Origin: a virus
Strand: one strand, 5' to 3'
IMG/VR virus record: IMGVR_UViG_3300048447_000514
Span: 1 to 26,962 of that record
Length of the DNA: 26,962 bases
The translations under genes were made by a program, and so were the position numbers. Under the pieces are notes generated by a model, which searched no databases, was not told where the DNA came from, and saw nothing but the letters and a program-made list of their open reading frames with translations. Shown piece after piece: positions 14,455 through 20,734 of the stretch. Numbering within the stretch: position 1 is the first letter of the stretch; every line of letters starts with the position of its first letter.

Positions 14455-14874
14455 ATGGTTCGCACTACAGGACCCGGACCCAACACGCTCGACATAGAGC
14501 GCCAGTCCAAGACGTATCGAGGCGCCACCGACCTCGCGAAGAACTGCGTGGCCGCAAACGGTGCCGAAGCTGGCGATTGCCAGGCTCCCGCCGGGGCCAA
14601 CGCCGGCAACCTCGCCGGCGTCGCCTACGACATCGCGAAAGACGGGAAGGCGGTGGCGCTCTCGGAATACGCCTACGCCAAGGTCCGCGCTGCCGGGCCG
14701 ATCCCGCTCCACTCCCGCGTGAACGTCGCCGATGCCCAGGGCCGCGTGAAGGCCGTTGACGAGGCTGCCGGTACCGCTGTAATTCTCGTGGGCATAGCGG
14801 AAAAAGAAGCAGTACAGGCCGACCAGGAAATCGTGGTCAACCTCAAGCATTTCGGGGCCGCCGCAACAGCATAG
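14455..14874 (+). CDS. Capsid decoration (cement) protein, DUF2190-like
   Basis: A 139-aa protein behind GAAAGGAGC. The pattern is that of the DUF2190/capsid cement family: a short N-terminal arm with many polar residues, then repeated beta strands with GVAYDIAKDGKAVALSEYAY, 'GPIPLHSRVNVADAQGRVKA' and a closing AVILVGIAEKEA. Such trimers bind the outside of the capsid lattice and stabilise it against internal DNA pressure. The order protease, scaffold, decoration protein, major capsid protein is that of lambda C, Nu3, D, E. Confidence 0.75.
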   Translation: MVRTTGPGPNTLDIERQSKTYRGATDLAKNCVAANGAEAGDCQAPAGANAGNLAGVAYDIAKDGKAVALSEYAYAKVRAAGPIPLHSRVNVADAQGRVKAVDEAAGTAVILVGIAEKEAVQADQEIVVNLKHFGAAATA

Positions 14875-14884
14875 GTCCACTGCT

Positions 14885-14906
14885 CACCCTGGTTCTGGCC
14901 TGGGTG
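14885..14906 (+). promoter_or_regulatory. Hairpin between decoration and major capsid genes
   Basis: CACCC (14885-14889) pairs with GGGTG (14902-14906), with a further GG/CC pair beyond a T-T mismatch and a short loop. No T tract follows, so it is not a typical terminator. It may stabilise or partition the transcript so that the capsid gene is expressed more strongly. Confidence 0.35.
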
Positions 14907-14929
14907 CAACCCATATAGAAAGGAGCAAG

Positions 14930-15943
14930 ATGCCGACCTACGAAGAGGTAATGCAGCGCCCCGACCCGGTGCTCTCGAACATCGTCATCTCCCACGAGCT
15001 GCCGAACGTCGTGGGAACCGAGATCGCCCCGGTCGTCGTGACGCTGGAGCGGAGCTTCAAGTACCCCGAGTTCGACAACTCCATGCGCCGCCCAGCCCCC
15101 GACACCCGCCGGGCGGACAGCGCGCGGGCAAACGAGACGGACTTCAACTTCCGCTTCCGCAACGCCGACGTCGAAGAGCACGCTCTGGACTTCCCGTTCT
15201 CCGACAAGAAGAAGCAGGAGTACGACAAGCTCGGTCCGCGCGTCGGCGCCGCCGCTCTGTTCAACCTCGAACGGGACGGCGTGATGCACGCCGAGGGCCA
15301 GCTCCAGATGAGCCGCGAGGCTCGCATAGCCGACACGGTGCGCGACGCCTCCGTGCCGGGCGAGGCTATAGCCGGTACCAGCAAGTGGGGCGACCCCGCC
15401 GCCGACATACCGCAGCAGGCGCGCACTGCCCGCAAGGCTATCTGGGACGCCGAGCGCAAGGTGATGAACACGGCGCTCTTGCCATGGAACGCCTACGACG
15501 CGGCCATGTGGTCGCCTTCGATGCGTGAGTTCCTGGGACAGAACACCGCCCAGTTCGTGACCGAGGAGATGATGAAGCGCATCTTCCAGGTGGACAATAT
15601 CGTTATCGGAGCCGAATACATGGACGTCGGCATGAACCCCGATACTTTCGCGGCTCCGGTATACGAGGATGTATGGGGCACCGATGCGATCTTCTGCCAC
15701 GTCGCCCCCGAAAATCTGCGCACCCTGCGAGGGCGCCCTGACTCCTTCGCTTACACCATCCGCTACGGTCTCACGAACAACGAGTCCGCTATGGTGGCCG
15801 CCGTGCAGGGCAACGACGCCTCCATACCCGTCTCCGGGTGGTACGAGCCGGGCCGGGAGTCTCATTTCCGGCGGACGAAGTATGAAGAAAAAACGCAACT
15901 GATTAACCGTAACTTGGGCTATATCCTCAAAGACGTGATCTAG
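14930..15943 (+). CDS. Major capsid protein
   Basis: A 337-aa protein behind AAAGGAGC. Length and layout fit the HK97-fold capsid proteins of the lambda gpE type: a strand-rich N-terminal region (GTEIAPVVVTLERSFKYPEF), a spine-helix region (DIPQQARTARKAIWDAERKV followed by NTALLPWNAYDA), then IVIGAEYMDVG, an axial-domain segment VYEDVWGTDAIFCHVAPE, and a C-terminal strand (RNLGYILKDVI). It follows portal, protease, scaffold and decoration genes, and no other candidate is present. Exact family name uncertain. Confidence 0.85.
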   Translation: MPTYEEVMQRPDPVLSNIVISHELPNVVGTEIAPVVVTLERSFKYPEFDNSMRRPAPDTRRADSARANETDFNFRFRNADVEEHALDFPFSDKKKQEYDKLGPRVGAAALFNLERDGVMHAEGQLQMSREARIADTVRDASVPGEAIAGTSKWGDPAADIPQQARTARKAIWDAERKVMNTALLPWNAYDAAMWSPSMREFLGQNTAQFVTEEMMKRIFQVDNIVIGAEYMDVGMNPDTFAAPVYEDVWGTDAIFCHVAPENLRTLRGRPDSFAYTIRYGLTNNESAMVAAVQGNDASIPVSGWYEPGRESHFRRTKYEEKTQLINRNLGYILKDVI

Positions 15944-15950
15944 CTCCTAA

Positions 15951-15959
15951 TGGTATAAT
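15951..15959 (+). promoter_or_regulatory. Extended -10 promoter ahead of the HNH gene
   Basis: TGGTATAAT (15951-15959) is a perfect extended -10 element (TGn plus TATAAT), a few bases after the capsid stop. No good -35 is present, which extended -10 promoters do not need. It would give the HNH gene expression independent of the late operon. Confidence 0.5.
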
Positions 15960-16036
15960 AGGCTTAGATAAAGTAAATGGCCCCGCAAGTGCTAGCAACA
16001 CTCCGGGACCCGGCCCACACAGACTTGGAGGTCACT

Positions 16037-16555
16037 GTGGACAATGAGCAGTCTACCGCAAGTATTCCCCTGTATCTAAAAGGCGAGATCGTCGCCTTTG
16101 CGGTCGTTGACCAAGCTGACTACGCATGGGCTAGTCAGTTCACTTGGCTCCTACACAAAAATGGCTACGCATGGCGACACGAGCATGTACGGGGCTCTAG
16201 CAGGGCAGCGAAGAAGTTTCACTGCATGCTGGCCCGAGAGATCATGTCGGCCCCGCCAGATCAAGAAGTGGATCACATCAACCGGAGCAAGCTCGACAAC
16301 CGGTGTGAGAATCTGCGACTTGCAACCCGCCGGACCAACATCCTTAACGTGGGCATGCGTGCTGACAATAGGAGCGGGTATCGCGGGGTAACTAAAGCAA
16401 GTCGGGGGAAACGTTGGAGAGCGCAAATCGGTGTCTATGGTGTTCGCACTTACATCGGCTCGTATCCCACGCCGGAAGATGCCGCCCGAGCCTACGACGA
16501 CGCGGCCATCAAGCATCACGGCGAGCATGCGCAGTTGAACTTCCCTAGCAGCTAA
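16037..16555 (+). CDS. HNH homing-type endonuclease with AP2 DNA-binding domain
   Basis: 172 aa from GTG at 16037, which follows GGAGGT (16027-16032) closely. The frame is open up to an ATG at 15977, but the family usually begins near the IPL strand, so the inner start is preferred. The N-terminal part (about 10-50) has the [20 protein letters not shown] segment usual for these enzymes. The HNH motif spans about 62-101 (FHCMLAREI, then [20 protein letters not shown]). An AP2 domain follows ([20 protein letters not shown], then [20 protein letters not shown]). Such genes are free-standing mobile endonucleases. It interrupts the head operon between capsid genes and has its own promoter. Confidence 0.88.
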   Translation: MDNEQSTASIPLYLKGEIVAFAVVDQADYAWASQFTWLLHKNGYAWRHEHVRGSSRAAKKFHCMLAREIMSAPPDQEVDHINRSKLDNRCENLRLATRRTNILNVGMRADNRSGYRGVTKASRGKRWRAQIGVYGVRTYIGSYPTPEDAARAYDDAAIKHHGEHAQLNFPSS

Positions 16556-16574
16556 ACGAAAGGAGTGATCCAAA

Positions 16575-16907
16575 GTGGCTTACGTTGAAAACGTTGATCT
16601 GGTTCCGGTGGCGTCGCGCAATGCCCCCGGAAATCAAGCATCCCAATCTAATTTCGGCGGCAGCACCCAAGCCGTTGTTCTCGTTCGGGTATCGGAGATT
16701 TCCTCAAACGCCACGCTAAACGTGGTTCTGGAAGACTCAATAGACGGAGTGAACTGGTTCCGCGTCGATCAGGCATCGATGTATAGCCGGGTCGATAATT
16801 TCTCTCTTCGCACGCGAGAGCCGTTTTCCGACAATCTGCGGGTTAGCTGGTACTTCGGCGGATCTTCGCCGTCGGCGACGTTCGGCGTCTCCCTGGCGGC
16901 GTTCTAA
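16575..16907 (+). CDS. Putative head-associated beta-sandwich protein
   Basis: A 110-aa protein starting with GTG behind AAAGGAGTG. It is almost wholly beta, with the pattern TLNVVLEDSIDGVNWFRVDQ typical of small phage structural proteins in which an 'S.DG..W..v' turn marks an immunoglobulin-like or jelly-roll sandwich. Likely a second surface or fibre-like head protein, given its place after the capsid gene. No family is recognised with certainty. Its GAAAGGA-type ribosome site matches those of the capsid, decoration and tube regions. Confidence 0.6.
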   Translation: MAYVENVDLVPVASRNAPGNQASQSNFGGSTQAVVLVRVSEISSNATLNVVLEDSIDGVNWFRVDQASMYSRVDNFSLRTREPFSDNLRVSWYFGGSSPSATFGVSLAAF

Positions 16908-16936
16908 TTTCTAACTGCTAGACGAAAGGATCGCTA

Positions 16937-17251
16937 ATGCCTAACTACGAAGCGGTAATCCCGATTAGGAGCAGCGGCAGCGTAACCCCGCCAGGGGAGA
17001 CCGCCGAGCTCTCTCGAAAAGATGCCGAAATCTTCCTCCACCGCGGCTTCGTCAAAGAGACCGAGCAAAGCGGCGATAACGCCGACGAGCTGTCCGTGTC
17101 CTCTGATGCTGGCCGTGAGGCGCTGGTGGACGCTGGTTACGATACCGATGACAAGGTGCGAGCCGCCACCGACGACGAGCTGCTCGCCCTGGACGGCGTC
17201 GGCGCGAAGACCCTGGAGAAGATCCGGGAAGCGGTGCCCGCGGACGCGTAA
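16937..17251 (+). CDS. Head-region protein with C-terminal helix-hairpin-helix
   Basis: A 104-aa protein behind GAAAGGAT. The N-terminal 40 residues are strand-rich (NYEAVIPIRSSG, then EIFLHRGFVKETE). A polar linker follows. Residues about 73-104 (RAATDDELLALDGVGAKTLE) form a helix-hairpin-helix with the GVGAKT turn known from DNA-binding proteins. In phages such small fused domains sit in head or connector proteins and may touch packaged DNA. The DNA-binding reading follows from the motif; its part in the virion is inferred from position. Confidence 0.65.
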   Translation: MPNYEAVIPIRSSGSVTPPGETAELSRKDAEIFLHRGFVKETEQSGDNADELSVSSDAGREALVDAGYDTDDKVRAATDDELLALDGVGAKTLEKIREAVPADA

Positions 17252-17263
17252 AGGGAGGTCCGA

Positions 17264-17695
17264 ATGGCCGCCGATGGGGAAACGAACCACGTAACAGCCA
17301 ACAAGGTCACGGCGTCCCAGGCTGTTGACTATCATCCTGGCCTAAAGGATGTGGCTTCTGGCCCGGCTTCACGTGTAGACTCCGTTCTCCGGCGAGCCGA
17401 GCGTCTGGTGCGGGATCTCGCGCCGCCTCCCGATCCACTGGATGAGGAGTACAAACCAGCGGCGGCGGACGCTGAGTTAGCGGTCTTCGAGTTCTTGTTC
17501 TCAAACCCTGCTCACCTCGAAAGTGACCAGCTTTCCGATGCCCGGAGTACCTACAGGCGCCTCGAGTCCGTGGAGCAGATAGTGCGTCAGGCGATGGGCC
17601 GCTACTACGTCGGACCACGCGAAATCCCGCCCAACGCCGACCCGCCGCGTCCCGGCGCCAGGCTCACAAACGTCTCCGATGAGCCGCTATGGTGA
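17264..17695 (+). CDS. Head-tail connector (adaptor) protein
   Basis: A 143-aa protein behind GGGAGG. It is mainly helical, with SRVDSVLRRAERLVRDLAPP (about 36-55), a central DAELAVFEFLFS helix and RRLESVEQIVRQAMGRYYVG. This helix pattern matches the gp6/gp15 adaptor class, which forms a ring under the portal. Size and location between capsid genes and the stopper gene agree. It overlaps the next frame by 17 bases. Confidence 0.6.
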   Translation: MAADGETNHVTANKVTASQAVDYHPGLKDVASGPASRVDSVLRRAERLVRDLAPPPDPLDEEYKPAAADAELAVFEFLFSNPAHLESDQLSDARSTYRRLESVEQIVRQAMGRYYVGPREIPPNADPPRPGARLTNVSDEPLW

Positions 17696-18029
17696 TGATC
17701 TAATGGACCTGCGACGCCATCTCCGGCAGACCATCCTCCACAAGCGTCGCACTGGCCAGACTCACGACCGTGAGGTTACCTACTCGGAGCCTGAGGAGAT
17801 ACCGGCCCGGGTAGAGGAGAAGGCTCGGTTAGGCTCCACGGGCCAGGGCGCAGAAATCCTTGCCACTACCAACATCATCGTCGAGGCCGAGGTGGCGATC
17901 GGAGATCTCGTGGCCACGGATACGGCCTCGCCGCGCTACGAGGAGGTCGAGTCCCGCGAGTCCTACGTGGACCTCGCCGGGCGGGTACTCGGCTACAAGC
18001 TGTACCTCGAGCCCGTAACGAGGAGCTAA
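17679..18029 (+). CDS. Head closure (stopper) protein
   Basis: A 116-aa protein if started at ATG 17679; an in-frame ATG at 17703, with GGTGAT 7 bases upstream, is at least as likely and gives 108 aa. After an N-terminal helix (DLRRHLRQTILHKRRTG) it is beta-rich: PARVEEKARLGSTGQGAEIL, IVEAEVAIGDLVATDTA, SYVDLAGRVLGYKLYLEPV. This resembles SPP1 gp16-type head-closure rings that stop DNA from leaking. Assignment rests on size, beta pattern and order. Confidence 0.6.
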   Translation: MSRYGDDLMDLRRHLRQTILHKRRTGQTHDREVTYSEPEEIPARVEEKARLGSTGQGAEILATTNIIVEAEVAIGDLVATDTASPRYEEVESRESYVDLAGRVLGYKLYLEPVTRS

Positions 18030-18031
18030 AC

Positions 18032-18514
18032 ATGCCCGACGACTTCTTTGCCCGAACAGAACAGCTCATGCAGATGGTCGGTGAGGACGAGCTCGTTGGG
18101 GAGTTCCGGGTCGACCGGGTATATGCAGTCGTCCAGCACGAGCGGGGCTGGCGAAACTACCTCGGCGCGTACGGTCCGAAGAGTATAGAGGTCTACCACC
18201 AGGGCGGCGGGTCGAAGTTCGTCGAGGCTCCGCTAAAGGAGAACTACGTCATGTACTTCGAGCGCATGGCGAACGGTCTGTTGAAGGGCGCGGTAAGGGA
18301 GGAGATGGAGAGCGCAATGGAGGACATGCACGACGAGCTCCAGGTCCGCGCCCCCGAGCGCGATGGCGAGCTCAAGAAGAGCGGCAACTACACCGTCACC
18401 GACGACGGTAACGTGTTCGCTCGGCGTGAGCCAGAAGCCCCGTACGAGGACGAGAAGCAGGGTAACCCGCCGGGCGGCGTCATCGGGTTGCTGCAGAAAG
18501 CTGGGAAGCTGTGA
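18032..18514 (+). CDS. HK97 gp10-like tail-completion protein
   Basis: A 160-aa protein. The end matches the HK97 gp10/SPP1 gp16-17 group: a long helix (VREEMESAMEDMHDELQVRA), then PERDGELKKSGNYTVTDDGN and NPPGGVIGLLQKAGKL. The N-terminal 70 residues add YAVVQHERGWRNYLGAYGPK and a beta turn around HQGGGSKFVEAP. This protein joins completed tails to heads. It lies in the normal place before the tail terminator. Confidence 0.65.
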   Translation: MPDDFFARTEQLMQMVGEDELVGEFRVDRVYAVVQHERGWRNYLGAYGPKSIEVYHQGGGSKFVEAPLKENYVMYFERMANGLLKGAVREEMESAMEDMHDELQVRAPERDGELKKSGNYTVTDDGNVFARREPEAPYEDEKQGNPPGGVIGLLQKAGKL

Positions 18515-18566
18515 GTCTCGTGAGTTCGTGAGTCTTGCGGACCACTTCGGGATGTGGAGGTGAGCG

Positions 18567-19040
18567 GTGCTAAAGCTAGAGGACCTAGCCGGTCATCTCT
18601 CCGGAGAACTCGCCTCTCGATATGGCGGGGACGCGCCGCCCCCGATCTACCGGGGCGGTGTGCCGGACGACGTCGGCCGGTACCCGCCTCCAGACGCGCT
18701 CTACGCGCTAGTAGGGACCACGGGCCTAGGGCTCACCGTCGAGGAGTCCTTCGATAGACCCGGCTTTCAGGTCCTCACCCGAGCCGGTGGCGAGATAGAG
18801 GCCAGGGACCTCGCCCATCTCATGGACTCCCTGATCATCGACGCCCCGACGCCCCTAGAGATCGGCGGTTACAGGGTGATCGACCTAACCCGCTTCGGCG
18901 GCGGTCCATCCTCGGTCGGAACGGACGACAAGCGCCGAATCTACTACTCGTCCAACTACACCGCCGAAGTACAGCGCGAAGTCGTAAATAAGCCAGTAAA
19001 CCATCTGTTACAGAAAGGAAGAGATGAGCGAACCAGCTAG
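18567..19040 (+). CDS. Tail terminator protein
   Basis: A 157-aa protein starting with GTG behind GGAGGTGAG. The fold pattern is that of minor capsid/tail terminator proteins: an N-terminal helix (LEDLAGHLSGELASRYGG), strands DALYALVGTTGLGLTVEESF and FQVLTRAGGEIEARDLAHLM, then IGGYRVIDLTRFGGGPSSVG and a closing strand RRIYYSSNYTAEVQREV. Such proteins cap the tail tube once full length is reached. It overlaps the next gene by 17 bases. Confidence 0.65.
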   Translation: MLKLEDLAGHLSGELASRYGGDAPPPIYRGGVPDDVGRYPPPDALYALVGTTGLGLTVEESFDRPGFQVLTRAGGEIEARDLAHLMDSLIIDAPTPLEIGGYRVIDLTRFGGGPSSVGTDDKRRIYYSSNYTAEVQREVVNKPVNHLLQKGRDERTS

Positions 19041-19350
19041 TGCAACAGATGCCGCCGCTCGCAAGGCGGATGAGCTCGGGGTCGACCTCGATATGGTCGA
19101 GGGCACGGGCTCCGGAGGCAACATCATCGTCGAGGACATCGAGAAAGCCGCGTCCACCGATGACGGTGAGATGTCTACCGGGTCCGTAACGCTCGCCCCA
19201 GCGGACTTCCGTCTCGACGAGTTCGACCCGAACGTGGAGGGCGTGTCGCCGGTCAGGCGCGAAGGCACGCCCTACAAGACCAAAGAAGAGGCCGACAGGG
19301 TCCGCGAGGCCGCAAAGGCCGCGGGCGTCGATATAAGAGAGGTGAAGTAA
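19024..19350 (+). CDS. Tail-region protein with E3-binding (peripheral subunit-binding) domain
   Basis: A 108-aa protein. Residues about 7-43 read like the small E3-binding domain of dihydrolipoamide acyltransferases: RKADELGVDLDMVEGTGSGG followed by NIIVEDIEKA. In enzyme complexes this three-helix module docks a partner protein. Here it sits between tail terminator and tail tube, followed by a linker and a second helical unit (YKTKEEADRVREAAKAAGVD). No lipoyl or catalytic domain is present. A docking or spacer role in virion assembly is inferred. The similarity is seen in the motif; the function is not known. Confidence 0.6.
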   Translation: MSEPASATDAAARKADELGVDLDMVEGTGSGGNIIVEDIEKAASTDDGEMSTGSVTLAPADFRLDEFDPNVEGVSPVRREGTPYKTKEEADRVREAAKAAGVDIREVK

Positions 19351-19926
19351 TTGGCTCCGCAGAAGGATGTGACGGCTGTACTCGTAGGGGTCTCCTGGCT
19401 CTACATAGCGCCGGGCAATACCGCACTCGTGGGCGACGAGGTAGCCTACGGTGCGGAGTGGGAAGATCCCTGGCGCTACGGCGGGGCCACCGAGGAGGGC
19501 GTGTCTCAGAGCTTCGAGCGCGACGTGAACTACCACCGGATAGAGGAGCAGACCTCTCCGGTCAGGGTGACGATAAACGAGTCGACGATCTCGATCTCGA
19601 CCTCGTTCGCCGAGCACACCCTGGAGAACATGAAGACCGCCATGGGTGGCGGCAGGATCACGAAGACCGCTGCGGGCTCCGGCCAGCCGGGAAAGAGCAT
19701 CCTGACTTTCCAGGACGACCTCGAGGAGTTCGCCGTCGGCCTCGAAGGCAAGAACCCCGAGGGCTTCTGGAGGCGGTTCTACATCCCGCGCGTGGTCTCC
19801 GTGGCCACCGTGGAGACCGCTCACCGCCGTTCGGAGTCCAAGAAGCTCCTACCGGCGACCTTCAATGCCATCTGTGCGATCGAGGAGATCGGCGTGCACG
19901 ACATGACGGCAGAGGCGCTCGCCTAG
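19351..19926 (+). CDS. Major tail tube protein
   Basis: A 191-aa protein starting with TTG right after the previous stop, with AGAGAGGTG upstream. It has a mostly beta pattern with one helix (SFAEHTLENMKTAMGGGRIT), typical of the tube fold related to lambda gpV. There is a strand-rich start (VTAVLVGVSWLYIAPGNTAL), 'SPVRVTINESTISISTSF' and a final sheet region (RRFYIPRVVSVATVE, KKLLPATFNAI). Position between tail terminator and chaperones and the strong terminator behind it fit the most abundant tail protein. Confidence 0.75.
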   Translation: MAPQKDVTAVLVGVSWLYIAPGNTALVGDEVAYGAEWEDPWRYGGATEEGVSQSFERDVNYHRIEEQTSPVRVTINESTISISTSFAEHTLENMKTAMGGGRITKTAAGSGQPGKSILTFQDDLEEFAVGLEGKNPEGFWRRFYIPRVVSVATVETAHRRSESKKLLPATFNAICAIEEIGVHDMTAEALA

Positions 19927-19960
19927 AGCCTGCCACCTGTAACAGCCGGGAGTAGTTGAA

Positions 19961-19987
19961 GGGGAGGGCTCTGGCTCTCCCCTTTTT
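19961..19987 (+). terminator. Rho-independent terminator after the tail tube gene
   Basis: GGGGAGGGC (19961-19969) pairs with GCTCTCCCC (19974-19982) around a TCTG loop, nine pairs with one G-T, followed by TTTTT (19983-19987). It lies 35 bases after the tube gene and 35 bases before the chaperone gene, so it should lower expression of the downstream tail genes relative to the tube. Confidence 0.8.
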
Positions 19988-20021
19988 ATGCCTTAAGGAA
20001 AGCGAGACATAGGAGGTACGG

Positions 20022-20456
20022 ATGGCAGGTTTCGACGTAAGCAGCGTCGAGGAGCTTGACTACGACTTCACGGGTATCACGCGTGACGACGGCAAGGGCA
20101 AATGCTCCGGCAAGGGCGTGGTTCCCGAGCCTTCTACCAAGCGCCTGCAGGAGTTCCAGAAAGCGGTACTGGAGTTCACCCGCAGCCGACTCCCGGAGGA
20201 AGCCGACAATGCTTCCGGTAACACGGGTCAGAGCATCGACGCCGAGATCCGCGAGGGGCTCATGGAAGCCATGCAACAGGTAGAGCGTGACGGCGAAGAC
20301 CGGGAAGAGACCTCGAAGATCCTCGAGAAGCTCACCCAGAAATCGCCCTCTAAAGAGGAGATGGATGAGCTGCCGCCCCGGTACTTCACACGCTTCTTCC
20401 AGTACGTGTACCAGGGAGTAGCCCCGGAAGCCTCGAGCGCCGCTACGCCGGTCTAG
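20022..20456 (+). CDS. Tail assembly chaperone (lambda gpG-like)
   Basis: A 144-aa acidic helical protein behind AGGAGG, between tail tube and tape measure genes, the invariant place of gpG-like chaperones. The end (DELPPRYFTRFFQYVYQGVA) is helical and overlaps an open -1 frame that continues 248 bases past the stop. These chaperones bind the tape measure protein and recruit tube subunits. A minor product with the -1 extension is expected. Length and order match the family; sequence families here vary widely. Confidence 0.7.
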   Translation: MAGFDVSSVEELDYDFTGITRDDGKGKCSGKGVVPEPSTKRLQEFQKAVLEFTRSRLPEEADNASGNTGQSIDAEIREGLMEAMQQVERDGEDREETSKILEKLTQKSPSKEEMDELPPRYFTRFFQYVYQGVAPEASSAATPV

Positions 20457-20704
20457 ACGACGACGAGAAACGCACCTATTACGTCTTTAGACGTTACCTC
20501 GGCTACACCCCTTCCGAGGTGGACGACATGTCCTGGGTGGAGCGGCGCATGTTCATAGAGATGCACAACGAACAGATGCAGAACGAGAACGAGGGGAACG
20601 ACGGGGAGCCGGATTATGGCTCCCCGGAGGAGACGGGCGGGCCGCAGGACGGCACTAGCGCGGGCGAGCTCGCCTCGCTCGGAGTGAACGTTACGGGCGG
20701 GTAG
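20417..20704 (+). CDS. Tail assembly chaperone, -1 frameshift extension (lambda gpGT-like)
   Basis: In the -1 frame relative to the preceding gene, the sequence is open from 20369 to the stop at 20704 and reads as protein: ERRYAGLDDDEKRTYYVFRR, then YLGYTPSEVDDMSWVERRMF, then an acidic tail. The first start codon in this frame (GTG 20519) would cut away the conserved-looking YYVFRRYLGY part, so expression as a fusion by ribosome slippage before 20456 is preferred. Possible slip points are GGGAGTA (20414-20420) and CCCGGAA (20423-20429); neither is a textbook heptamer. Start given here is the codon after the first candidate. Confidence 0.65.
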   Translation, partial: SSPGSLERRYAGLDDDEKRTYYVFRRYLGYTPSEVDDMSWVERRMFIEMHNEQMQNENEGNDGEPDYGSPEETGGPQDGTSAGELASLGVNVTGG

Positions 20705-20734
20705 AGAAACCTAGGCAACGGGTGAGGAGGCGCT

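Noticed and set aside
14843-15898. 351-codon minus-strand frame over the major capsid gene
   Set aside because: A shadow of the capsid gene, with no ribosome site and no recognisable protein pattern.
18835-19824. 329-codon minus-strand frame over tail genes
   Set aside because: It covers three well-packed plus-strand tail genes and has a composition typical of shadows.
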